From contig NZ_JAKWBL010000001.1 of assembly GCF_022513635.1 (NCBI RefSeq), forward strand, positions 1,364,001-1,428,000: DNA of 64,000 bases, read 5' to 3'. Made by a program: the position numbers and the translations under genes. This DNA is from Paraniabella ginsengisoli. Lineage in GTDB: Bacteria; Bacteroidota; Bacteroidia; Chitinophagales; Chitinophagaceae. Position 1 is the stretch's first letter, and each line of letters begins with the position of its first letter. The notes beneath the pieces were generated by a model. The model ran no database searches. It was given only the letters and a program-made list of their open reading frames with translations, and was not told where the DNA came from. Below are positions 30,369-40,553 of the stretch, piece by piece.

Positions 30369-33108
30369 ATGCTTCTAAATAAAAAATATAAACTGTCGCT
30401 ATTGTTATTGTTGTTGTTTTCTTATTTAGTGGAGGCGCAGGTACAAGTACAAAATTTACTGGTAGAGCAACAGTCTCATCCCATTGGTATTGCTACTTCG
30501 CAACCACGGTTTAGCTGGCAAATCACATCTGATAAAAGAAATGTAGAACAAACAGCTTATGAAATAATTGTTGCTAGTTCAAAAACCAACATCGAAAAAA
30601 GTCTGGGAGATGTATGGTCGTCAGGAAAAATAAATACAGATCATTCCATCCTCGTTCCGTTTAAAGGCAGCCAACTTTATCCTAATCGTTACTACTATTG
30701 TAAGGTAAAAGTATATACCAATAAGGGCGATATTGCTTGGAGCAAGCCCATGTTTTTTACATTGGGTTTTATAAATAAGTCTGATTGGAAAGCGCAGTGG
30801 ATCGGTTATGAAAAAGCCTTTCCCTGGGATAGTATTTCGCAATGGTCGCGCTTATCTGCCCGCTATTTTAGAAAGGAATTTTCCAGCTCAAAAAAATAAA
30901 GAAAGCCTTTGTAAATATTGTAGGACTTGGAATGTATGAGCTACAGATCAACGGAAAAAGATCGGCGACCAAGTGTTAGCGCCTGCACCAACAGACTATC
31001 GGAAATCGGTACTGAGCAATACATTTGATGTTACAGAACATATTGCAACAGGCGATAACGCCATTGGTGTGATTTTAGGGAATGGTCGTTTCTTCACGAT
31101 GCGGCAAAATTATAAGCCTCATAAAATAAACAATTTTGGGTTTCCCAAATTGCTCTTTCAATTAGATCTTATTTATGAAGATGGTTCTAAGCAAACAATT
31201 ACATCCGATGAAACATGGAAGTTTACAGCTGATGGACCTATCCGAACTAATAATGAATATGACGGAGAAGAGTATGATGCCACTAAGGAATTGGGAAATT
31301 GGTCGACGACAGGATATGTAGATGATGACTGGTTAAAACCGCAGCTTGTTACAGCACCGGAAGGGAAAATTACGCCTCAACCGAATAAGCCCATGAAAGT
31401 GATGCAGCAGATAAAACCGCTGTCCATAAATAAACTTAAAGATGATGTTTATATTCTTGACATGGGTCAGAATTTTTCCGGGTGGATTCAAATCAAAGTA
31501 AAAGGAAAGAAAGGAGATAAGATAAAAATGCGTTTTGCTGAAAGCCTGCAACCCAACGGGGAGTTATATGTCGCTAATCTTCGCGATGCAAGAGTTACCG
31601 ATGTCTATACATTAAAAGGTGAAGGCGAAGAAATATGGCATCCCACTTTTATTTATCATGGTTTTCGATATGTTGAAATTTCCGGATGGCCGGGAATACC
31701 CGATGTTTCTGACTTTGAAGGGCATTTGGTTTATGATCAAATGCAAACCACTGGCCAGCTAACTACTTCCAACGAAACGATTAATCAAATTATAAAGAAC
31801 GCTTGGTGGGGCATTGCTTCTAATTATAAAGGAATGCCGGTTGATTGTCCGCAACGCAATGAGCGACAGCCCTGGCTTGGCGATCGTGCGCAAGGCGCTT
31901 ATGGCGAAAGTTTTCTTTTTGACAATGCATCTTTATATGCAAAATGGTTAGATGATATAGAACAATCACAAACGCCCGAAGGCGCTATACCCGATGTGGC
32001 ACCGGCTTTTTGGAATTATTATAGTGATAATGTAACCTGGCCCGGCACTTATATTTTAGTTGCCGATATGTTGCATCATCAATTTGGAGATGAGCGAAGT
32101 ATCATTAAACATTATCCGTCTATGAAAAAATGGATGATGTATATGAAAAACAAATACATGCAGCATTATATTGTAACGAAAGATAAATATGGCGACTGGT
32201 GCGTGCCTCCCGAAGATTTAAAAATGATTAAATCGCAGGATAGTACACGAACCACCAATGGTGAATTGTTAGCAACAGCCTACTATTACAGGTTGTTGGG
32301 GATTATGGAAAAGTTTGCCAACCTCTCAGGGCAAACAAAAGATATTGCTGAATTTATAAGCCTTCGTAAAAATGTTAGGGCTGCATTCAACAAAAAGTTT
32401 TTTAATGAGAATACAGGAATGTATGATAATGGTACAGTAACTGCTAATTTATTACCCCTTTACTTTGAAATTGTTCCTGATAATAAAAAACAATTAGTGT
32501 TTGATAATATTATTAAAAGATTGGAAAAGGATAAAATGCATATCAGCACCGGCGTTATTGGAACGCAATGGCTTATGCGTGGTCTAACTGAAAATGACAG
32601 AGCTGACGCGGCTTTTACGCTGGCATCAAATAATACTTATCCAAGCTGGGGTTATATGATCGCCAATGGCGCTACCACTATTTGGGAGCTTTGGAATGGA
32701 AACACAGCTAATCCGCAAATGAATTCTCAAAACCATATTATGTTATTAGGCGATCTGCTGATATGGATGTTTGAAGACTTGGGTGGAATTAAAGCAGCTC
32801 AAGCTGCATTTAAAGAGATAGAAATGAAACCTTCATTTAGCGCAGGTTTAAAAAATGCTAAAGCTAATTATCAATCGGCTTATGGCAATATTGCCAGCGA
32901 ATGGACGAATAACAATGGCGAGATAAAATGGACTATTGATGTACCTGCCAATAGCTCGGCGATTATTCACTTACCAGCAACTAACGAAAACTCAATTAAA
33001 GAATCAGAAAAAAATATAAAAGAAGTAGAAGGTGTGTCTTTTATTAAATATGAAAAAGGCGTTGCTGTTTTTCGTATCGGCAGCGGTCATTATCAGTTTA
33101 CTAATTAA
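30369..33108 (+). CDS. GH78-family alpha-L-rhamnosidase, exported (two frame breaks)
   Basis: Cleaves terminal L-rhamnose from plant glycans or glycosides. About 913 residues with a signal peptide ending VEAQ. N-terminal beta-domains (FSWQITSDKRNVEQTAYEI) precede an (alpha/alpha)6 barrel with MPVDCPQRNERQPWLGD, which holds the general-acid Glu, and NGATTIWELWNGNT, which holds the general-base Glu. The usual QRDER reads QRNER here. Breaks are at A7 (30890-30896) and A5 (30955-30959). It is five bases downstream of GH2 and nine upstream of the DUF3826 gene. The rhamnose it frees could be handled by the mutarotase domain encoded at 58.7-61.2 kb. Confidence 0.9.
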
Positions 33109-33116
33109 TTCAATTT

Positions 33117-33766
33117 ATGTTAAAGAAAAAGACAGCCTTATTCGCAATTGCATTTCTATTAGGATTTGTTCAGTTAAAAGCTCAGGATAATCAGGAACAA
33201 CAAAAGAAAGCAGCAGAGTGGGTCGCTGATTTGAAATTATCGGACGCTATGAAAAAGATAAAGTTCAGGCGGCAATTACCAATCATCTTACAGCAGTTAA
33301 GGATTGGCACAATGCTCATCCTGTAACAGAAAATCCTGGAGGCGTGAACCCTGCAACAGGCAATGCTTTCAGCAATTTGGATTGGGAAGTGATCTATTGT
33401 TCGCAAAAACCGAAAACTGTTCATGAAAATTTAATGAATGTATTGAACGCAGAATTGTCTCCGGAACAAGTAGAAATGATTCTGGACAAATACACCATTG
33501 GAAAAGTGGCCTTCACGTTGAAAGGGTATGAAGCTATTGTACCTGATTTAACAGACAAAGAACGTGCAGAAATTTTAAAGAACCTGAAACAAGCACGTGA
33601 GCAAGCTATTGACTATAAAAGCATGAAGGAGATTTCAGCAATATTTGAAATTTATAAAACAAAGTGCGAGCAATATTTAAATAATAATGGCCGCAGTTGG
33701 CGCCAGTTGTTTAAAAATTATGTTGATAAAAGAAACGCCGAAAAAGCAACACAAAATAAAAAGTAA
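33117..33766 (+). CDS. DUF3826-family exported protein (frame broken at 33252-33256)
   Basis: About 216 residues after adding an A at 33252-33256. The signal peptide ends QLKAQ; the mature protein is helical and charged, with KKAAEWVADLKLSDAMKKDK, LDKYTIGKVAFTLKGYEAIV and NNNGRSWRQLFKNYVDKR. DUF3826 proteins are encoded in many Bacteroidota polysaccharide loci, mostly with rhamnosidases; their function is not established. It directly follows the rhamnosidase gene and ends the gap-free glycosidase run. Confidence 0.8.
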
Positions 33767-33779
33767 TGACTATGATTTT

Positions 33780-33850
33780 TTTGCCGAAGGCAAACTTTGT
33801 GTTCTTTGTTTGCGAAGAATATGAATCATTCTTTGCGCTCTTTGTGTGAT
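33780..33850 (+). repeat. Dispersed repeat family C, copy 1
   Basis: About 70 bases, containing TTTGCCGAAGGC, GTTCTTT, AAGAATATGAATCAT and CTTTGCGCTCTTTG, closely matched by 53708-53778. Both copies have the same orientation and lie 50-62 bases upstream of a gene start (here the sialidase-fold gene; the other, ackA). Confidence 0.75.
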
Positions 33851-33899
33851 AATTTATCAAATTGGAATAGTTATTTAAGAAGTAGATTTAAAAATTGTT

Positions 33900-35021
33900 A
33901 TGATGCGAATTAATACATTAATATTCTGTTTATTACTGTTTGCTGTTTCTCTTAACGCGCAAACAGATCGTTGGGAAAAAGGAATTCTTGTAGATGAATT
34001 TATTTTCGATACAGCATCCTTTCCTCAATCACATGCGGCTACAATTGTTGAAACCCCTGAAGGTATTGTTGCTGCCTGGTTTGGCGGAACTAAAGAAGGA
34101 AATAAAGATGTGTGTATTTGGACAAGCCATTTAAAAAATGATAAATGGACAGCGCCTGCAATGGTTGCGGATGGCGTATTAAATGATACATTACGATATG
34201 CCTGTTATAATCCTGTTTTGTATCAAGTGCCAAATGGCGAACTGTTATTGTTTTATAAAATAGGCCCTAACGTTGCTGGCTGGACCGGTTGGATGAAACG
34301 ATCAAAAGATAACGGACATACCTGGAGTGAGCGCGAAGCTTTGCCAGACGGCTATTTGGGGCCAATCAAAAATAAACCAGAATTGATTAATGGCGTTTTG
34401 GTTTGTCCTTCAAGTACCGAAAAAGATGGCTGGCGTGTACATTTTGAATATACTAAAGATTGGGGAAAAACATGGACTAAATCTGCGCCAATAAATGATG
34501 GTAAGAAAATCTTAGCCATCCAGCCTTCTATACTAAAATACAAAAACGGAGATCTGCAAACACTAGGCCGTACACGCAATACGTTTATTTATCAAAGCTG
34601 GAGTAAAGATGGTGGTAAAACCTGGTCTGAAATGTCTGCGCTTGATTTACCTAATAATAACTCCGGTACGGACGCTGTTACATTGAAAGACGGCAGGCAA
34701 GTATTAGTGTACAATCATGTATTACCTGATACTAGTTGGGTTAGGGGTAAAGGGCCACGCACGCCATTAAATATTTCTCTTTCTAAAAATGGTAAAAAGT
34801 GGTATGCCGCTTTGGTGTTGGAAGATTCTCCGATTAGCCAATATTCTTATCCTTCGGTAATACAAAGTAAAGACGGGATGGTGCATGTAGTTTACACCTG
34901 GAGAAGGCAGAAAATAAAATATGTAAAAATCGATCCGTCTAAATTGAAACTTACTGAAATTAAAAATCAGCAGTGGCCTGGAAAAGTAGCAGCGAAGAAA
35001 GGTGTGGTTACTGATGATTGA
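33900..35021 (+). CDS. Exported sialidase-fold (BNR/Asp-box) protein
   Basis: Intact, 373 residues, signal peptide ending SLNAQ. A six-bladed propeller is indicated by three Asp-box repeats: RSKDNGHTWSE, YTKDWGKTWTK and WSKDGGKTWSE. Other conserved stretches are SHAATIVETPEGIVAAWFGG and NNNSGTDAVTLKDGRQVLVY. The family is often labelled exo-alpha-sialidase, but these paralogues in plant-glycan loci usually act on other sugars (for instance keto-deoxy sugars or rhamnogalacturonan fragments). The substrate is not predictable here. The gene is preceded by repeat C and followed by repeat A copy 3 and a transporter. Confidence 0.75.
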   Translation: MMRINTLIFCLLLFAVSLNAQTDRWEKGILVDEFIFDTASFPQSHAATIVETPEGIVAAWFGGTKEGNKDVCIWTSHLKNDKWTAPAMVADGVLNDTLRYACYNPVLYQVPNGELLLFYKIGPNVAGWTGWMKRSKDNGHTWSEREALPDGYLGPIKNKPELINGVLVCPSSTEKDGWRVHFEYTKDWGKTWTKSAPINDGKKILAIQPSILKYKNGDLQTLGRTRNTFIYQSWSKDGGKTWSEMSALDLPNNNSGTDAVTLKDGRQVLVYNHVLPDTSWVRGKGPRTPLNISLSKNGKKWYAALVLEDSPISQYSYPSVIQSKDGMVHVVYTWRRQKIKYVKIDPSKLKLTEIKNQQWPGKVAAKKGVVTDD

Positions 35022-35035
35022 TTTTATCCGAATAT

Positions 35036-35112
35036 GTAGGATGCCACATAATCGGAACGATGAACTGAGCGTAGCAATTGCGATGCCATAAATAAATAGC
35101 TTGTCATAAAAA
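35036..35112 (+). repeat. Dispersed repeat family A, copy 3
   Basis: Reads GTAGGATGCC, then TGAACTGAGCGTAGCAATTG and CGATGCCATAAATAAATAGC and ends in an A run. The core is diverged (GCGTAGCAA for GCGACGCAA). It ends eight bases before the GTG start chosen for the symporter. Confidence 0.65.
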
Positions 35113-35119
35113 AGTAAAC

Positions 35120-36693
35120 GTGAAAAGTATTCCGGTAATTGATTTGGTTATAATAGTTCTGTACCTGATCGGTATGGTTTGGATAGGATTTTATTTTTCC
35201 AAAAAAATAAAAATGCAGATCAGTTTACAAAAGCTTCTGGTCGTATTCCCGGCTGGGCAATTGGCTTGTCTATTTATGCTACTTTCTTAAGCAGCAATAC
35301 ATTTTTAGGAGTACCCGGCAAAGCTTTCGGATCTAACTGGAATGCTTTTGTGTTCAGCATTTCCATGCCCGCGGCTGCTTTTTTTGCGGCAAAATATTTT
35401 GTTCCTTTTTATAGAAGAACTGGTGAAGTTTCTGCCTACACACATCTTGAAAATCGCTTTGGTCCTTGGGCGCGAACTTATGCTGTTGTATGTTTTGTAT
35501 TAACACAGTTTGCAAGAATGGGTTCTGTGTTTTTCGGTATGGCGTTGAGTTTACAGGCTTTGCTTGGTTTTTCAATGGCTTCTATTATGATTGTTATGGG
35601 CATCTGTATTATTGTTTATACTGTAATGGGAGGGATGGAAGCCGTCATTTGGACGGAAGTAGTTCAGGGTATTTTAAAAACACTTGGCGCCTTATTGATT
35701 TTATATTTGGTATTGCGCGAAATTCCTGGTGGTATTGAAAAAGCTTATGAAATTGGAAAAGCGGATCATAAATTTAGCCTTGGCACGATGGATATGGATT
35801 TTACTCAATCCGGATTTTGGGTAGTGCTGTTATATGGTTTCTTTATCAATCTCAATAATTTTGGAATGGATCAGAACTATGTTCAGCGTTATCACACGGC
35901 TACAGATACGAAGCAGGCCAAGAAGTCTATCTGGCTTTGTGTAGCAATGTATGTTCCCGCATCCTTACTATTTTTCATTATTGGTTCTGCTTTATTTTCT
36001 TATTATCAATTGCATCCGGAACTTACGGAAGGTTTAAAACATGCCGTTGCTACAGAACGTTTAGGTATTGGCGCTTCTACGCAACAGATTAATGATTTGG
36101 CCGTTACTTTGCAACCTTCCGACTACGGAGACAAGGTGATGCCGCATTTTATGGTGTATAAAATTCCTAAAGTGTTTTTAGGTTTGATCATTGCTGCTAT
36201 CCTTTCTGCCGGTATGAGTACGATTAGTTCTGGCATGAACGCCTGTGCTACTGTTTTTACAAAAGATATATACCAACGTTACTTTAAACCAGATTTGCAT
36301 GGAAAAGCAGAATTGAAATTGCTTTACATTACAACTGTTATTTTTGGTGTTATGGGTTTAGCTACTGGCCTTGCTATGCTTGGTATAAAAAGTGTATTGG
36401 ATGTCTGGTGGCAATTATCAGGTATTTTTGCTGGTGGTATGTTAGGTCTATTTTTGCTCGGTATTATGAGTAAGAATACAAAAAATAAACAGGCAATAAT
36501 TGCAGTGATCGTGGGAATAATAGTTATTCTATGGTTGACTTTTTCACCTAAATTGCCTGCCGAATACGAATCCTTCAGGTCTGCACTTCACATTAATATG
36601 GTGATTGTTGTAGGTACTTTAGCGATATTTTTAAGCGGGGTTTTGATTACTTTTTTAAAAGGAAATAAAAAGAATACTAATGAAATTGTATAA
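35120..36693 (+). CDS. Sodium:solute symporter (SSS family) (frame broken at 35201-35207)
   Basis: Sodium-coupled inner-membrane importer of a sugar or sugar acid, about 524 residues with roughly 13-14 hydrophobic segments. A GTG start at 35120 gives MKSIPVIDLVIIVLYLIGMV; A7 at 35201-35207 must be A8 to join FSKKNKNADQF to the rest. SSS landmarks are GRIPGWAIGLSIYATFLSSN, YTVMGGMEAVIWTEVVQG, LNNFGMDQNYVQRYHTA and IIAAILSAGMSTISSGMNA. The last 14 bases overlap the start of the FAH-family gene, so the two are probably co-translated and the solute may feed that enzyme's pathway. Confidence 0.9.
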
Positions 36694-37518
36694 TCTGGAC
36701 AATAAAATAACTGTTGAGCAGAACGGGTCTTATTATGTAATTGAAGATCTGAGTTGGGATGAATTGCTCAATCAAAAATCTATATACAAATATTTACTTG
36801 AAAAGATAAACAGTATCGAATCTGCTGGTAACGATAGCTGGACGAAGTCCAAAACGGTTAGTGTTCCGATCGGAACTCAGGAAGTTTGGGCAGCAGGTGT
36901 TACCTATTTACGTAGCAAGGTAGCTCGCATGGAGGAAAGTGAAGAAAGTGGCGGCGCTACTTTTTACGACAAAGTATATGATGCCGAACGCCCCGAATTA
37001 TTTTTCAAAGCTAATGCTCATAGGGTAATTGCTTCGGGGGCAAAGTGCGCATCAGGCAAGATAGTAGCTGGAATGTACCCGAACCAGAACTGGTTTTAGT
37101 AGTGAATAAATCAGGAGAAATTATTGGCTATGCAATTGGCAATGATATGAGCAGCCGTAGTATCGAGGGAGAGAATCCATTGTATTTGCCGCAGGCTAAA
37201 GTATATGACGGAAGTGCTTCGATTGGTCCTTGCATTCTTGTTAAAGATGAAAATGAAATTGCACCGTCAACAGTAATTGCCATTGAAATTAAAAGAGAAG
37301 GTAAGAGTGTTTATGAAGCATCAACAACTATCGATCAGATGAAGAGGGGACATGAAGAATTGGTGAGTTTTCTCTACAAAGAATACAGTTTTCCTCAAGG
37401 CGCATTCTTAATGACGGGTACCTGTCTCGTACCCGATGATACTTTTACGTTAAACCGGGAAGATGAGATTGCCATAGCTATTGAAGGCATTGGTACACTT
37501 CATAATATTGTTGACTAA
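36680..37518 (+). CDS. FAH-family 2-keto-3-deoxy-pentonate dehydratase-like enzyme (KdaD-like; frame broken at ~37045)
   Basis: Cytoplasmic metal-dependent enzyme of the fumarylacetoacetate hydrolase superfamily, about 279 residues. The pattern IGTQEVWAAGVTYLRSK, YDKVYDAERPELFFKANAHR, WNVPEPELVLVVN, ENPLYLPQAKVYDG and MTGTCLVPDD fits archaeal 2-keto-3-deoxy-D-arabinonate dehydratase, which forms 2-oxoglutarate semialdehyde. One G is missing near 37044-37046 (AAGTGCG for AAGGTGCG). No aldonate dehydratase or semialdehyde dehydrogenase is nearby, so the pathway is incomplete in the window. A hydrolytic FAH role, as in rhamnose or fucose degradation, is the main alternative. Confidence 0.75.
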
Positions 37519-37530
37519 GGTTTTGCAATA

Positions 37531-37559
37531 TTGTTACAGTAATATTTTTGATAGCTTTG
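37531..37559 (+). promoter_or_regulatory. Bacteroidota-type promoter for the DUF6660/TonB receptor genes
   Basis: TTG at 37531-37533 and TAGCTTTG at 37552-37559 match the TTTG / TAnnTTTG promoter pattern with an 18-base spacer. Transcription would begin near 37566, about 17 bases before the GTG start of the small Cys-rich protein. It marks a new unit after the sugar operon. Confidence 0.6.
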
Positions 37560-37582
37560 TTTGAAAGAATTAGTTTCGCACC

Positions 37583-37909
37583 GTGAAGTTTTTCATATAC
37601 ATATTCGCTTTTTACCTGTTAATCTTACCTATGGCAGGATTGGCGGGTACTTCTGGATGTGATGAAAAGAACTACAATCAGATAACAGCTTCATCTGATA
37701 CGCATAGCGATGAAGATGCTGAGGAAAACTGTAGCCCCGTTTGCAATTGTGCTTGTTGTTTTCATATTGTTTCAAATAATTTTCAGCTTCAGAAACTTTC
37801 CTTACCACGAATCAGTTACACTGATAAAATATACGCTCCCTATAAAAACATCTTATTGCCTACTGACTTTTGGGGCAATATCTGGCAACCGCCGAAAGCC
37901 TCTTGTTAA
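37583..37909 (+). CDS. Small exported Cys-rich protein (DUF6660-like)
   Basis: 108 residues from a GTG start at 37583. The signal peptide (MKFFIYIFAFYLLILPMAGL) is followed by an acidic His/Asp/Glu stretch (DTHSDEDAEENC) and a Cys cluster CSPVCNCACCFH, then a C-terminal domain ending in a Cys. Such small proteins commonly precede metal-related TonB receptors or efflux genes in Chitinophagaceae. A metal-binding role is plausible but unproven. The next gene is a TonB-dependent receptor 257 bases on. Confidence 0.7.
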   Translation: MKFFIYIFAFYLLILPMAGLAGTSGCDEKNYNQITASSDTHSDEDAEENCSPVCNCACCFHIVSNNFQLQKLSLPRISYTDKIYAPYKNILLPTDFWGNIWQPPKASC

Positions 37910-37960
37910 GATTTAGAGATGACAGATGTTAGATGACAGATGACGGTCTTGCTTGATAAC

Positions 37961-37993
37961 ATGCACGCATATCGTACATCTCATATCGTGCAT
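37961..37993 (+). terminator. Hairpin after the small Cys-rich gene
   Basis: ATGCACG (37961-37967) and ATAT (37969-37972) pair with ATAT (37983-37986) and CGTGCAT (37987-37993), leaving a one-base bulge and a ten-base loop. No T run follows, so termination is uncertain; it may reduce read-through into the receptor gene. Confidence 0.4.
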
Positions 37994-38052
37994 TAATGAT
38001 CCTCCTAATCTTATAATCCAACAAATCATGGTTCAGATAATATCGTCGAATA

Positions 38053-38130
38053 TGCAGGATCAGTTATATTCTGCAGTTGACGCTGTGCGACGCAAGACTG
38101 ATCCCATTTATTCATTGTTTGGGCAAAAAA
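38053..38130 (+). repeat. Dispersed repeat family A, copy 4
   Basis: Contains GCAGGATCAG, TATATTCTGCAGTTGACGC, TGTGCGACGCAAGACTGATC and CCATTTATTCATTGTTTG. It ends 36 bases before the TonB-receptor start. Confidence 0.75.
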
Positions 38131-38166
38131 TAATTAACGTATTAATTCGAAAATTTTTAATTAAGA

Positions 38167-40340
38167 ATGAAAAACATTTTAATGTTGTTGCTTGCTATCA
38201 TTAGCACGCAGACAATATATGGACAGCATATTTTTAAAACTATTGTAAAAGACAAACAGGAAAATCCTCTGAAAGGAGTAACTGTTACTATATCAGAAAT
38301 AGGAAATGTCATTACCGATGAAAATGGCTACGCAGAAATAAATAATTTATCTTCTGGGAAATTCTCAGTCACATGGAGTTATGTCGGGTTTATTACAAAA
38401 ACAGATACAATCAATATTCCACTAAACAATACCGATCCAATATTGATTATAATGAAACCCGAAGAAGAGGAACTGGATGAAGTAATTGTTCAAAGTACAC
38501 GTACCAGTCGAACGATTTCTAATACGCCGACGCGCGTGGAGATTATTGATGGTGAAGAACTCGATGAAAAAAATAATATGCGTCCTGCAAATGTTTCTAT
38601 GCTATTGCATGAAAGTACCGGCATACAGGTTCAGCAAACCTCTGCAACCAGCGCCAATGCAAGCCTTCGCATACAAGGCCTTGATGGGCGATACACTCAA
38701 TTATTAAAAGATGGCTATGCCAATTTTGGAAATTTTGCCAACGGATTAAGCATCCTTGAAATACCGCCTTTGGATCTGAAGCAAGTGGAAGTGATTAAAG
38801 GCCCGGCATCTACGTTGTATGGAGGAGGTGCTATTGCCGGCGTAGTGAACTTTATCAGCAAAATGCCCGGCGATGATTTTGAAGGAGATATTATGTTGAA
38901 CCAGTCTAACATTGGACAAACAAATATTGGTGGTTATTTTTCGCAGCGAGGTAAAAAAATGGGCTATGCTGTATTGGGCTTATTGAATTTGCAAAGGCCT
39001 TATGATGTTGATAAAGACGATTTTTCCGAACTTCCTAAAAACAACAATTTCACCATTAATCCAAGATTGTTTTTTTATCCCAATGAATCAACAACGATTA
39101 CTTTGGGCAATAGCTTAACATCGAGCAACAACATCGGTGGCGACATTCATGTAATTAAAGAAGAAAAGAAAGATGGACATGTTTATTATGAAAAAATAAA
39201 ACACTTAGAAATACCAGCACGCTTGAGTTATTGAAAAATTTTGCAGATGAAAGCAATTTTAAACTAAAGCAAAGCCTGACATTTTTTAACCGCGATATTG
39301 AAATACCCAACTATCAATTCTCTGGAAAGAATATCAACAGCTTTACAGATCTTTCTTATTTATTTTATATTCCTGATCATACCATGATTGGCGGTGCTAA
39401 TTTTATTTACGATCAGTTCAAACAAGAACTGACGAACAACTACAATAACCGTTCAACCACGGCAGGCTTGTATTTTCAAGATACATGGGATGTAAGCGAT
39501 TTAGTGAAATTGGAAACCGGATTGCGTGCCGATCATGTGAATTATCGAAATATTAATTTCAATAAAAGTCAGACTTTTTTGCTTCCAAGGATTTCAGCAT
39601 TGTTCAAATTTTCTAATAAATTAAGTTCGCGGATTGGCGGTGGTTTGGGGTATAAAATACCGACCATTTTTACTGAACGTACAGAAGGTATGCAGTATCA
39701 AAATCTTTGGGCGCTGGATAATGTAACAGCCGAAAAAAGTATTGGCGCTACTGCCGACGTAAATTATAAAACAAAAATGGGGGAAGATTTTTCTTTAAGC
39801 TTTAATCAAATGTTTTTCCTGACCAATATTAATAAGCCGCTCGTTTTAGAACAATTATCTGAAGGGAGTTATTCATTTGCTAACGCTGGCAAACCCATTA
39901 CCAGCCGGGGCTTTGAAACGAATTTGAAACTCATTTTTAAAGAAGACCTGAAGCTATTTGCAGGATACACTTTTACTGATGCACGCGCTACTTATCTTCA
40001 GCAAAATCAGATATTGCCACTTATGCCACGTCATAAAATAAATACAGTCCTGATGTACGAAAAGGAAGATAATTTTAAATTTGGATTAGAAGGTTATCAT
40101 ACCGGAACGCAATATTTGTATAACGGAACTAAAACGCCTTCCTTCTGGGAATTTGGTTTTATGGCGCAGAAGACTTTTGGAAAAATTTCTGTATTTCTAA
40201 ATTTTGAAAATTTTACTGACGAACGCCAGAGTAATTACAAGCGTGTTGTAAATGGCTCGCCGGATAATCCAACCTTTGATGATATCTGGAACCATACCGA
40301 AGGCCGCGTAATTAACGGAGGTATAAAAATTAAACTTTAA
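38167..40340 (+). CDS. TonB-dependent receptor (metal/siderophore type; frame broken at 39191-39196)
   Basis: Outer-membrane receptor of about 724 residues, shorter than SusC proteins. The signal peptide ends TIYGQ; a carboxypeptidase-regulatory-like domain (KDKQENPLKGVTVTISEIGN) precedes the plug (VIVQSTRTSRTISNTPTRVE, SLRIQGLDGRYTQLLKDG, VEVIKGPASTLYGGGAIAGV) and a 22-strand-type barrel ending GGIKIKL. An A6 run at 39191-39196 should be A7. The plug resembles colicin I/siderophore or metal receptors, and the upstream Cys-rich protein points to metal uptake or handling. No SusD partner is present. Confidence 0.85.
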
Positions 40341-40553
40341 GTTTTTAGATAGCCACGAATGCACGAATAGAAACACACCTTATTAGTGCATTCTTGGCTT
40401 TATTATTTAGTTGACCACCTCTATCTGCCGCGCATTTATCGCCACAAATGCACTCGTGCATTTGTGATAATCAACATAACAAAATAATCCATCACAATAA
40501 TTTTTTCCTACATCGATTTACCACGAAAAAAATCAACTTTAACGCAAAAAATA
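40341..40553. other. Intergenic region with hairpins and CCACGAATG-type repeats
   Basis: The 213-base gap holds an 11-bp stem CACAAATGCAC (40443-40453) / GTGCATTTGTG (40456-40466) and CCACGAATGCACGAAT at about 40353-40368. Both belong to filler repeats of a kind common in environmental Bacteroidota genomes. No open frame was seen. The stem may end the receptor transcript. Confidence 0.5.
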
